Below are positions 1 through 5,847 of a DNA stretch of 5,925 nucleotides, piece by piece (position 1 is the stretch's first letter; each line of letters opens with the position of its first letter). Both the position numbers and the translations under genes were made by a program. Source of the DNA: Deltaproteobacteria bacterium (GTDB lineage: Bacteria; Desulfobacterota; Desulfuromonadia; Desulfuromonadales; BM103); contig JAFDBW010000215.1 of the NCBI GenBank assembly GCA_019313105.1, positions 1 to 5,925 of the forward strand, given 5' to 3'. The notes beneath the pieces were generated by a model. That model was not told the origin of the DNA, searched no databases, and saw only the letters and a program-made list of their open reading frames with translations.

Positions 1-26
1 AGGATTGCGGTATCCACTTTGGCCAT
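1..26 (-). CDS. pyrR: Start of pyrR: bifunctional pyr operon regulator / uracil phosphoribosyltransferase (cut by the window edge)
   Basis: Only the first eight complete codons and two bases of a ninth are present. They read M-A-K-V-D-T-A-I and then CT, probably Leu. An AGGAGGA Shine-Dalgarno (31-37) ends four bases before the ATG at 26-24, so the start is well supported. The identity is inferred from two things: the PyrR-binding RNA hairpin and attenuator directly upstream, and an N-terminus that fits the hydrophobic opening strand (x-AIL-D-like) of PyrR proteins. In the known family, PyrR binds pyr mRNA when UMP/UTP is high and promotes termination; many members also convert uracil and PRPP to UMP. 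If this is not pyrR, the next best guess is another pyrimidine gene such as pyrB under the same leader. A start at this position is near certain; the name is less so. Confidence 0.7.
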
Positions 27-51
27 CTTTTCCTCCTGTCAGATTAAGAAC

Positions 52-84
52 AAAAAAAAGACCTCTCCGCATAGGCGAAAAGGT
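52..84 (-). terminator. Intrinsic terminator of the pyr leader
   Basis: On the minus strand, ACCTTTTCGC (84-75) pairs over all ten positions with GCGGAGAGGT (70-61), including two G-U pairs, around a four-base CTAT loop. One C and eight consecutive T (59-52) follow. It lies between the promoter at 185-213 and the Shine-Dalgarno at 31-37, so it would stop transcription before the gene. That makes it an attenuator, not an end-of-gene terminator. Confidence 0.88.
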
Positions 85-158
85 ACTGTTCTGGTTTTTC
101 GTGCAGTTTGGAACATCTTTGGCCACCCTTGCTGACCTCTCTGGATCAGCTTAAAAGG
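52..158 (-). promoter_or_regulatory. PyrR-dependent attenuator leader (PyrR-binding hairpin, antiterminator, terminator)
   Basis: Read on the minus strand. A hairpin at 150-131 has the 5-bp stem GCUGA/UCAGC closing the 10-base loop segment UCCAGAGAGG. Below it a 5'-side UUAA bulge (154-151) and a CCUU/AAGG stem (158-155 with 130-127) complete it. This matches the PyrR-binding motif I remember from Bacillus pyr leaders (A-R-UCC-N-G-N-GAGG-Y-U) except at the outer pair, where A-U is replaced by G-C, a change that keeps pairing. The segment GAGAGGU (141-135) can instead pair with ACCUUUU (84-78). The 5-bp stem UGUUC/GAACA between them would sit inside that antiterminator. ACCUUUU is also the 5' arm of the terminator at 52-84. 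The logic fits pyr control: PyrR with UMP stabilises the binding hairpin, frees ACCUUUU and allows termination; without PyrR the antiterminator forms. Structures were paired by eye. Confidence 0.85.
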
Positions 159-184
159 AGACAGGTTACCGACAAATTTCTGGC

Positions 185-213
185 AATATAGCAAGGCCGT
201 TGTGGTGAGTCAA
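185..213 (-). promoter_or_regulatory. Sigma70-type promoter of the pyr leader
   Basis: On the minus strand, a -35 box TTGACT (213-208) and a -10 box TATATT (190-185) are separated by exactly 17 bases. Both are close to TTGACA/TATAAT. Transcription would begin near 178, giving a leader of about 150 bases before the ATG and a terminated RNA of about 125 bases. The position directly upstream of the PyrR-binding hairpin supports the call. Confidence 0.75.
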
Positions 214-214
214 C

Positions 215-238
215 AAAAAGCTCGGAGTATATTTCCGA
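215..238 (-). terminator. Possible weak terminator after lepB
   Basis: On the minus strand, TCGGA (238-234) pairs with TCCGA (226-222) across a seven-base loop. GC and then five T (219-215) follow. The stem is only 5 bp, so the site may be weak. It lies 75 bases past the lepB stop and directly before the -35 box of the pyr promoter, a sensible place to separate the two transcripts. Confidence 0.35.
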
Positions 239-312
239 TTGTTTAAAACCCTGATATTCGGTCGCAGCATGAGCTACGGGAACGACAAAAGAAGAAAAAA
301 ACTGGTACGTAA

Positions 313-969
313 TTACTCGATCATTCGCCCGATACGGCCCCAGCGCGGCATGAATTTTTCGCTATCCCAGGACCAGTACTTGATAAACGCCAGCCCTTTT
401 ATCGCCGAGCGATCGACAAATCTCCAGAAGCGGCTGTCGTACGAACGATCGCGGTTGTCGCCCATCACGAAATACTTGTCATCCGGGACGGTAACCGGCG
501 GCATGTTGTCACGCGGACCCGCAGTCAGGTTGCCGTCTTTGTAAACCGCTTCAGGTGTAATGTATCGCTCGCCGTTGACAAAAACGTTCTTGTTGCGAAT
601 CTCTATCGTATCACCAGGTAATCCGACCACTCTCTTGATGAAATCCCTTCGTTTAAAATAGGACTTTTCCTTGTCTTCGGGGAATTCAAAGACGATAATA
701 TCGCCACGTTCGGGTTGACGAATTGCGAGGACCGGGTCATCGCTAAACGGCGACTGGGTACCATAAATGAATTTGTTCACTAGCAGGTGGTCGCCAATCA
801 ACAACGTATCCTCCATGGAACCGGAAGGAATTTTAAACGCCTGGACAACAAAGGTGCGGATGATCAGGGCAAGGATCGCTGCGACAATCAGCGCTTCTGT
901 CCAGTCGCGCAATTGGGATTTTTTCGCGGCCTCCGGTTTTGCGGCAGTCTTTTTACGTAAAAAAGCCAT
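313..969 (-). CDS. lepB: Signal peptidase I (LepB)
   Basis: A 218-residue type I signal peptidase, the membrane serine protease that removes signal peptides from exported proteins on the outer face of the inner membrane. A short basic N-terminus leads into one hydrophobic segment (about residues 24-44). Next comes the catalytic box PSGSM with Ser51, then RDFIKRVVGLPGD with the general-base Lys112, then the conserved GDNRDRSYDSR box at 170-180. Length fits single-anchor family members; E. coli LepB has two anchors and is longer. The frame stays open upstream to 1110, but that extension lies inside lepA. I chose the ATG at 969-967, which is preceded by AAGGA (983-979) and overlaps the lepA TAA by one base as TAATG. 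This arrangement suggests coupled translation and co-transcription with lepA. The product starts M-A-F-L-R-K-K and ends R-M-I-E at TAA. Confidence 0.95.
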   Translation of the reverse strand: MAFLRKKTAAKPEAAKKSQLRDWTEALIVAAILALIIRTFVVQAFKIPSGSMEDTLLIGDHLLVNKFIYGTQSPFSDDPVLAIRQPERGDIIVFEFPEDKEKSYFKRRDFIKRVVGLPGDTIEIRNKNVFVNGERYITPEAVYKDGNLTAGPRDNMPPVTVPDDKYFVMGDNRDRSYDSRFWRFVDRSAIKGLAFIKYWSWDSEKFMPRWGRIGRMIE

Positions 970-2774
970 TATTTGTTTTCCTTGACTTTCAGTATGGCGA
1001 GGAACGCCTCCTGAGGCAGCTCGACATTGCCAACCTGCTTCATGCGTTTTTTGCCTTCCTTCTGTTTTTCGAGCAGTTTGCGCTTCCGGGTGATATCGCC
1101 GCCATAGCACTTGGCCGTGACATCCTTGCGTAATGCCTTGACCGTTTCACGGGCGATGACCTTGTTGCCGATCGCGGCCTGGATCGCTACCTCGAACTGC
1201 TGGCGCGGAATAAATTCCTTCATTCTGGAAACCAGCTCGCGCCCACGATACTGAGCCTTTTCGCGATGCACGATCAGAGAGAGGGCATCCACGACATCAC
1301 CGTTGATAAGGATGTTGAGCCGTACCAGTTCACTCGCCCGATAGTCGAGATGCTCATAATCGAGGGATGCATATCCGCGGGACAGGGTTTTCAGCCGGTC
1401 ATAAAAATCCAGAACTATTTCGTTTAGCGGCAGCTCGTAAATAACCATGACCCGGTTTGCTGTCAGGTACTTGATCTCACGCTGCACGCCTCGTTTTTCC
1501 TCACAAAGAGCCAGAACAGCCCCTACAAAATCGTTCGGCACATGAATCGAAGCGAGGATAAAAGGCTCCTCCATATTTTCAATATACTGAACATCGGGAA
1601 GTTTGTTGGCACTGTCAACATTAAAGGTCTCGCCCTTGGTGTTGGTCACACGGTAAACAACCGTCGGTGCGGTTGTGATCAGATCGACGCCAAACTCTCG
1701 CTCGAGGCGTTCCTGGACAATTTCCATATGCAGCAGGCCGAGGAAACCACAACGGAAACCGAATCCAAGAGCCATCGAATTTTCCGGCTCAAAAGAGAAG
1801 GAACTATCGTTTAAGCGCAACTTTTCCATGGCATCGCGCAGATCATCATAATCGCCGGAATCGATCGGGTAGAGTCCGGAGAAAACCATCGGCTTGACTT
1901 CCTTGAAGCCAGGCAGAGCCTGGTCTGTGCCGTTGCGAACATGGGTGACCGTGTCGCCGACCTTGGCATCGTGGACGACCTTGATGCTGGCAGTGATAAA
2001 CCCGACCTCTCCTGCCGACAATTGATTGACCGCAACCGGCTGCGGGCTGAACACACCGACCCTAAGGACTTCATACTCCGTGCGGCTGGCCATGAACCGA
2101 ACCTTGTCGCCCTTTTTCACTGTACCTTCGAAGACGCGGATCAAAACGATCACACCTTGATATGAGTCGTACCAGGAATCAAAAATCAGGGCTTTCAGCG
2201 GTGCGTCGGTGTCACCTTCCGGTGGTGGAATCTTCTTTACGATTGCCTCGAGGATTTCATCGATGCCGATACCCGCCTTGGCGCTGGCAAGGACTGCATC
2301 GCTTGCATCGAGGCCTATGATCCCTTCGATTTCTTCGAGCACCGCCTCCGGGTCGGCACTCGGCAAATCGATCTTGTTCAGCACCGGGAATACTTCGAGG
2401 TTCTCGTCAATTGCCAGGTAGACATTGGCGAGGGTTTGGGCTTCAACCCCCTGAGAGGCATCGACTACCAGCAAGGCGCCCTCGCAGGCCGACAGGGATC
2501 GGCTGACTTCGTAGCTGAAGTCTACATGTCCAGGGGTATCGATCAGGTTGAGGATATAGTCGCGACCGTCCCTGCCGTGATAATTCAGTCGCACAGCCTG
2601 GGCCTTGATCGTAATGCCCCGTTCTCGCTCCAGATCCATCTTGTCAAGGTATTGGTCAGTTCTCTCACGATCGGACAGCGCACCGGTCGCTTCGAGGAGA
2701 CGGTCTGCCAGAGTTGACTTGCCGTGATCAATATGGGCTATGATCGAAAAATTGCGGATCTGAGACTGTTTCAT
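969..2774 (-). CDS. lepA: Elongation factor 4 (LepA), translational GTPase
   Basis: A 601-residue LepA/EF4, close to the roughly 600 residues usual for the family. It is a ribosome-binding GTPase implicated in back-translocation or initiation under stress. The G domain is complete: G1 AHIDHGKST (13-21), switch I RERGITIKAQAV (50-61), G3 DTPGH (79-83) with His83, G4 NKID (133-136), and G5 SAK (164-166). Domain II, two EF-G-like domains and the LepA-specific C-terminal domain follow; the last carries YGGDITRKRKLLEKQKEGKK (557-576). No lesion is seen. The ATG at 2774 gives the expected N-terminus (IRNFSIIAHIDHGK from residue 6). No good Shine-Dalgarno is at the usual distance: the nearest AAGGT is 16 bases upstream. 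A 13-codon reading frame ends in an ATGA overlap with this start. A promoter is proposed at 2850-2878. lepB follows in the same operon. Confidence 0.97.
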   Translation of the reverse strand: MKQSQIRNFSIIAHIDHGKSTLADRLLEATGALSDRERTDQYLDKMDLERERGITIKAQAVRLNYHGRDGRDYILNLIDTPGHVDFSYEVSRSLSACEGALLVVDASQGVEAQTLANVYLAIDENLEVFPVLNKIDLPSADPEAVLEEIEGIIGLDASDAVLASAKAGIGIDEILEAIVKKIPPPEGDTDAPLKALIFDSWYDSYQGVIVLIRVFEGTVKKGDKVRFMASRTEYEVLRVGVFSPQPVAVNQLSAGEVGFITASIKVVHDAKVGDTVTHVRNGTDQALPGFKEVKPMVFSGLYPIDSGDYDDLRDAMEKLRLNDSSFSFEPENSMALGFGFRCGFLGLLHMEIVQERLEREFGVDLITTAPTVVYRVTNTKGETFNVDSANKLPDVQYIENMEEPFILASIHVPNDFVGAVLALCEEKRGVQREIKYLTANRVMVIYELPLNEIVLDFYDRLKTLSRGYASLDYEHLDYRASELVRLNILINGDVVDALSLIVHREKAQYRGRELVSRMKEFIPRQQFEVAIQAAIGNKVIARETVKALRKDVTAKCYGGDITRKRKLLEKQKEGKKRMKQVGNVELPQEAFLAILKVKENK

Positions 2775-2849
2775 ATATTGACGTGCGGATACCTTGCGGT
2801 GAACCTTTTCATGCAGCGAGTGATAAAATGGTTTTTTTCAGAACAATGA

Positions 2850-2878
2850 AAAATATCGGAATATTATCTTTTTGTAAA
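2850..2878 (-). promoter_or_regulatory. Probable lepA-lepB promoter
   Basis: On the minus strand, TTTACA (2878-2873) and TATTTT (2855-2850) are 17 bases apart in an A/T-rich stretch. Transcription would begin near 2843, giving an untranslated leader of about 70 bases before lepA. It is the best pair of boxes seen in the divergent region on this strand, found by eye. Confidence 0.5.
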
Positions 2879-2939
2879 GGAGCAAAAGCCACGAGGAACC
2901 TTTTAAAACTCGCTTGCAGCAGTCGAAGCGGGTTTGCCC

Positions 2940-2968
2940 TTGCCAGAAGCAATTGCCCTGATTAAAAT
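2940..2968 (+). promoter_or_regulatory. Probable promoter of the acyl-CoA synthetase gene
   Basis: TTGCCA (2940-2945) and TAAAAT (2963-2968) are separated by 17 bases. A start near 2975 would leave about 40 bases before the ATG at 3016. The element TTGCC occurs three times here (2934, 2940, 2953), and GCAATTGC (2949-2956) is a perfect palindrome inside the spacer, so a repressor could bind over this promoter; that last point is only a guess. The rest of the 241-base divergent region (2775-3015) shows no other convincing element. Confidence 0.5.
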
Positions 2969-3015
2969 GAAAACCGCTGGCTAAGCTTGCCGATACTGAC
3001 TACGGAGAGCAATTC

Positions 3016-4890
3016 ATGTCGTTGATCATCGAAATGTTGCAGGAAAGCAGCCTTAAATACGCTCAAAAGGCAGCCCTGCGGCACAAAATATCTGGCCGCT
3101 GGACTGACTATAGTTATAAGACAATTTGGGACACCTCCGACCGCGTGGCCGCCGGACTGGCGGAGTGGGGGATTGAGCAAGGCGAAAGAGTGGCTATCCT
3201 GGGGGCCTCCTCACCGGTTTGGGTTATGGCCTACCTTGGCATCCTGAAGAGCAACGCGATCGCCGTGCCCATTGACAAAGATCTCAAACAAGGAGAATTG
3301 CGACACATACTGGCTGACTGTGACGCACGAATTATTTTTACCGAACACGGCTTCACCGAGATAATTGACGATATTGCGGGTAATCTGCCGGCATTGAAAA
3401 AAATCGTCCTTCTGAACCATTTGCCACCCAGCAGCGACCACCTTTCCGCCTGCGCAGAAAAGGCCCTTGCCAAGCTGGTCAGTGAGTGGCGACTGCTGGG
3501 CAGAAAATACCAGTTACACGAAGACGATATACAGAAATTTGAAAGTCTGGCTGAAACTTTCCAGGAACTGGTCGTGCCGTCCAGCGTCAAAGATCATCAG
3601 GAGAAGAGTTTTTTCAAGCGGTTGCTTTCAAATCGCGATCAGGGCGTACCGCATCTTGATACTGAAGCACTGGATGATTTCCTGAAAATATCTTTGCCAC
3701 CAAAGTTGACAGTCCGATCGCACGATCCAGCAGTAATCCTTTATACATCGGGCACAACAGGCCGCTCCAAGGGCGCCACGCTCAGTCATGCCAACATTAC
3801 CAGCAACGTTCGCTCTGCGGTAGAGCTTTTTGAACTCACCCCAGACATGCACACCCTCTCCTTCCTGCCGATCAATCACGTCTTTGAACAGGTCGCCGGG
3901 ATCATCCTGCCGCTTGCAGTGGGTGGAACAGTTTCTTTTGCCGAAAGCCTGCGCAAACTCGGCGACAACCTTGGCGAAGTCAAGCCCAATTTCCTGCTCG
4001 GAGTCCCGGCCGTGTTCCGTTTACTCGCAGAGCGGATGACGAAAAGGATCGACAGTCAGAAGCTGTCTAGGCTGCTCTACACATTTGCCCCGACACGGCC
4101 ACTGGTGACCAAGAAGATAAGAGAAGCCTTCGGCGGCAAACCGGTCTTCATAAGTGGCGGCGCCGCTCTCGACCCCTTGGTCGCAGCCAAGCTCTTGGAA
4201 CTCGGTCTGAACGTTTATCAGGGCTACGGCATTACCGAGACCTCTCCGGTAATCGCGGTAGAGACCCCGGCGTTTAACCGTCCCGGCACGGTCGGCAGAC
4301 CAATGCCTGGCATTGACGTCATAATTCACAAGCCGAACGCAGATGGTATCGGGGAAATCTGGGTGAAAGGCCCCAATATAATGCTTGGCTATTACAACAA
4401 TCAGGAAGCGACCGATGAGGTGCTCACCGACGGCTGGTACCACACCGGCGACCTGGGTTGCATTGAACAAGACGGTGCCCTGCGCATCTGCGGACGGGCC
4501 AAGAACCTGATCGTTACTGCAAACGGCAAAAACGTCTATCCGGAAGAAGTTGAAAATGAGATGCTAAACAGTATTTTTATCGAAGAAATAATGGTTTATG
4601 GCCATAAGGTTGATAACATGTCTGAGGAAGTTTACGCAATCATATATCCGAATCAGAACGCCCTTGACAGCTACACCGAAGAAAACCAAACAGGCTCGTT
4701 GAGCCTTCATGATGTTGAAGAAATCATCCGGCGGGAAGTGCTTGAGAGAGGTAAAGCCCTGGCGGACTACAAAAGAATCAAACGCTTTACACTACGAGAA
4801 GATGAGTTCCCCAAAACGACGACCCGAAAGATTAAACGATTCGTCGTGGAAGCTGACATCAATACTGGAGAACCGGTGACTGGGGGCTAG
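3016..4890 (+). CDS. AMP-forming long-chain acyl-CoA synthetase (fatty-acid--CoA ligase)
   Basis: A 624-residue member of the ANL superfamily, closest in motif style to the FAA1/FadD15 long-chain acyl-CoA synthetases. It would activate a fatty acid with ATP to an acyl-adenylate and then form the CoA thioester. Core motifs are in order: A3 phosphate loop YTSGTTGRSKG (243-253), A4 LPINHVFEQ (284-292), A5 YQGYGITETSP (401-411), A7 WYHTGDLG with Asp479, A8 hinge GRAKNLIVTANGKNVYPEE (493-511), and A10 KTTTRKIKR (600-608) with the likely adenylation Lys605. All key residues are present, so it should be active. A polar, charged stretch between about 150 and 235 separates the N-terminal fold from A3 and looks longer than in many relatives. 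The start is supported by GGAGAG (3004-3009), six bases before the ATG. It is transcribed divergently from lepA and ends 22 bases before the ferredoxin stop. The exact substrate chain length cannot be read; an acyl-ACP synthetase role is an alternative. Confidence 0.92.
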   Translation: MSLIIEMLQESSLKYAQKAALRHKISGRWTDYSYKTIWDTSDRVAAGLAEWGIEQGERVAILGASSPVWVMAYLGILKSNAIAVPIDKDLKQGELRHILADCDARIIFTEHGFTEIIDDIAGNLPALKKIVLLNHLPPSSDHLSACAEKALAKLVSEWRLLGRKYQLHEDDIQKFESLAETFQELVVPSSVKDHQEKSFFKRLLSNRDQGVPHLDTEALDDFLKISLPPKLTVRSHDPAVILYTSGTTGRSKGATLSHANITSNVRSAVELFELTPDMHTLSFLPINHVFEQVAGIILPLAVGGTVSFAESLRKLGDNLGEVKPNFLLGVPAVFRLLAERMTKRIDSQKLSRLLYTFAPTRPLVTKKIREAFGGKPVFISGGAALDPLVAAKLLELGLNVYQGYGITETSPVIAVETPAFNRPGTVGRPMPGIDVIIHKPNADGIGEIWVKGPNIMLGYYNNQEATDEVLTDGWYHTGDLGCIEQDGALRICGRAKNLIVTANGKNVYPEEVENEMLNSIFIEEIMVYGHKVDNMSEEVYAIIYPNQNALDSYTEENQTGSLSLHDVEEIIRREVLERGKALADYKRIKRFTLREDEFPKTTTRKIKRFVVEADINTGEPVTGG

Positions 4891-4912
4891 GATTTGGCTT
4901 CTGGAAACGCCT

Positions 4913-5095
4913 TTAACTTTCTTCCACAAAATCGATCGCATCGTGCGGACAGGCGGGAATGCACAGGCCATCGAGATCACACCTTTGATGGTCGACAGCG
5001 GCTCTGCCATCAATCAGATGCAGCGCACCGTGAGGACAAACCTTGATACACTCACCGGAGCCACGGCATTTTTTCAAATTGATCAAAATCCTCAT
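4913..5095 (-). CDS. Small ferredoxin with two Fe-S motifs, each lacking the second cysteine
   Basis: A 60-residue soluble electron carrier of the bacterial two-cluster ferredoxin type. Two half-repeats are clear: CRGSGECIKVCP (10-21) and CDLDGLCIPACP (39-50). The usual motif is C-x2-C-x2-C-x3-C-P. Here the second position is Ser13 in the first motif and Asp42 in the second, leaving six cysteines (10, 16, 20, 39, 45, 49). Asp at this position ligates a [4Fe-4S] cluster in Pyrococcus furiosus ferredoxin, so cluster II may be Asp-ligated; cluster I may be [3Fe-4S] or Ser-ligated. The frame stays open to 5221, but that runs into the upstream regulator gene. I chose ATG 5095-5093 because AGGGTG (5106-5101) sits five bases upstream and the protein then starts with the normal short beta-strand M-R-I-L-I-N. 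It lies 52 bases after the regulator stop, probably in the same transcript. Its redox partner is unknown. Confidence 0.85.
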   Translation of the reverse strand: MRILINLKKCRGSGECIKVCPHGALHLIDGRAAVDHQRCDLDGLCIPACPHDAIDFVEES

Positions 5096-5147
5096 AGAGA
5101 CACCCTGAACATTTATATGGCTCAGTCGCGAAAAAGTTAATGAATCA

Positions 5148-5507
5148 TCAGGATGACTGCTTTTCACAAAAACGCAGGATGCTCTTTTGTATCGGATCCG
5201 GGAGACCGACAAATTTAACATCCAACCAATTTGGATAATGAGCTTTCATCGGCTTCGGCTTGCGATTCAGCCAAGTGACCTCTCCACTGCAGAGGATTGC
5301 TGCCACCGGCCCTTCCGGCAGTTTGAACTGTATATTAATCAATGTACCGGCAGGAACTTCGACTTGAGTTTCGATAAACATACCGCCACTGAAGATATCC
5401 AGGCATTTCCCGACATAACCTTCGCCACCAAAGGCGAAGTTCAGGCGGAAAAAACTTGGTTGGCGGTGTTCCCGAATTCCATCCAGAAACGTCCTTCCCG
5501 CCTGCAA
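5148..5507 (-). CDS. PilZ domain fragment of the broken regulator
   Basis: This covers 119 codons if read from the TTG at 5507; the same frame is open back to the TAA at 5538-5540. The sequence resembles the PilZ-like paralogous domain abundant in Myxococcus and Geobacter (TIGR02266 type): GKCLDIFSGGMFIET (33-47), then VPAGTLINIQFKLPEG (51-66), EVTWLNRK (76-83) and WLDVKFVGL (94-102). PilZ domains commonly bind cyclic di-GMP through RxxxR and (D/N)xSxxG. Here the second motif reads D37-I-F39-S-G-G42, with Phe in the Ser position, and no exact RxxxR is visible (R12 and R15 are near). TTG at 5507 has only an AGG about nine bases upstream, so independent expression is possible but weakly supported. 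Confidence 0.55.
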   Translation of the reverse strand: MQAGRTFLDGIREHRQPSFFRLNFAFGGEGYVGKCLDIFSGGMFIETQVEVPAGTLINIQFKLPEGPVAAILCSGEVTWLNRKPKPMKAHYPNWLDVKFVGLPDPIQKSILRFCEKQSS

Positions 5508-5592
5508 AAAAGAATGCCTGCCGAGTGGTTTAACAAGTTAGGTATCACAACCGCACCTTTGAGCCAGTTCAGGCTTTTTTTCGGGATTCTGG

Positions 5593-5847
5593 TCACAGAC
5601 CATGACGATTAGAATGGCACTCAGCTCGAGGTCCTTTTATTTCGCTGCAACATTTGTCGCCACCTTCCTCGGGCAATGTAAAACTCATGTAGATCAAGTC
5701 AGGCCGCTGGCTGCGAATTATGGAATGCACTTCTGAACAGTTTCGTGCTTCGAGAATCTCAGCGGGTGCCTTTTGCAGAAAATTGCTTTCGATCGCCCTG
5801 AAAAACATCGAGTCATCGGCCAGGAGAATGCGTAATTTAGTGCTCAT
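5593..5847 (-). CDS. Receiver (REC) fragment of the broken regulator
   Basis: This is the 84-codon piece that is still translatable from the native start. Residues 1-71 are receiver sequence; the last 13 are out of frame. ILLADDS (7-13) supplies the acidic pair Asp11/Asp12 that binds Mg2+. The third strand reads PDLIYMSFTLP (49-59): the phospho-acceptor Asp is expected where Ser55 stands, so even a repaired protein would probably not be phosphorylated in the normal way. The fourth and fifth strands lie beyond the frameshift. The ATG overlaps the TGA of the upstream frame as ATGA (5847-5844). Confidence 0.6.
   Translation of the reverse strand: MSTKLRILLADDSMFFRAIESNFLQKAPAEILEARNCSEVHSIIRSQRPDLIYMSFTLPEEGGDKCCSEIKGPRAECHSNRHGL

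Larger units (their letters stand above)
5148..5847 (-). pseudogene. Broken REC-PilZ response-regulator gene (frameshift plus nonsense codon)
   Basis: One ancestral gene for a receiver domain fused to a PilZ domain (about 233 residues when repaired) is split by two lesions. First, the receiver reads normally to E-I-K (codon 71, 5637-5635), then leaves the frame and stops at 5593. The expected continuation D-L-E-L-S-A-I-L-I-V-M-V starts at 5633 in another frame, so one base was gained or two lost in the AAAAGG run at 5638-5633. Second, in that restored frame a TAA (5538-5540) falls between GCDT and LVKPL, exactly where receivers usually have Y/F-L-x-KP, so a Tyr codon probably became a stop. 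The frame then runs unbroken through the PilZ domain to TGA at 5148. Receiver sequence persists past both lesions, which argues against two separate genes. The start ATG at 5847 has a GGAGG-type site upstream (5858-5854). Sequencing error could explain the frameshift but hardly both lesions. Confidence 0.82.

Noticed and set aside
239..544. Plus-strand frame of 101 codons over the end of lepB
   Set aside because: It is antisense to the conserved lepB coding sequence, has no family resemblance, and its first part covers a possible terminator; treated as a shadow frame.
970..1110. N-terminal extension of the lepB frame up to 1110
   Set aside because: It lies entirely inside lepA, adds sequence unlike any signal peptidase, and the ATG at 969 has its own AAGGA site and the expected N-terminus.
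2909..2930. Hairpin CGCTT/AAGCG in the divergent region
   Set aside because: The 5-bp stem with a ten-base loop has no T run in the plus direction and no known motif; likely chance.
4891..4912. Bidirectional terminator between the two converging genes
   Set aside because: Only a 3-bp GGC/GCC stem without a proper T run is seen in the 22 bases; no terminator can be supported.
5112..5140. Possible promoter TTAACT-17-TATAAA before the ferredoxin gene on the minus strand
   Set aside because: The spacing is right, but transcription would start at about 5105, inside the ferredoxin ribosome-binding site, leaving only about ten leader bases. Not strong enough to list.
5096..5221. N-terminal extension of the ferredoxin frame up to 5221
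   Set aside because: It overlaps the PilZ coding region and adds residues before a normal ferredoxin start; ATG 5095 has a ribosome-binding site.
5187..5612. Plus-strand frame of 141 codons opposite the PilZ region
   Set aside because: The minus strand carries recognisable PilZ and receiver sequence across the same bases, so this frame is a by-product of it.
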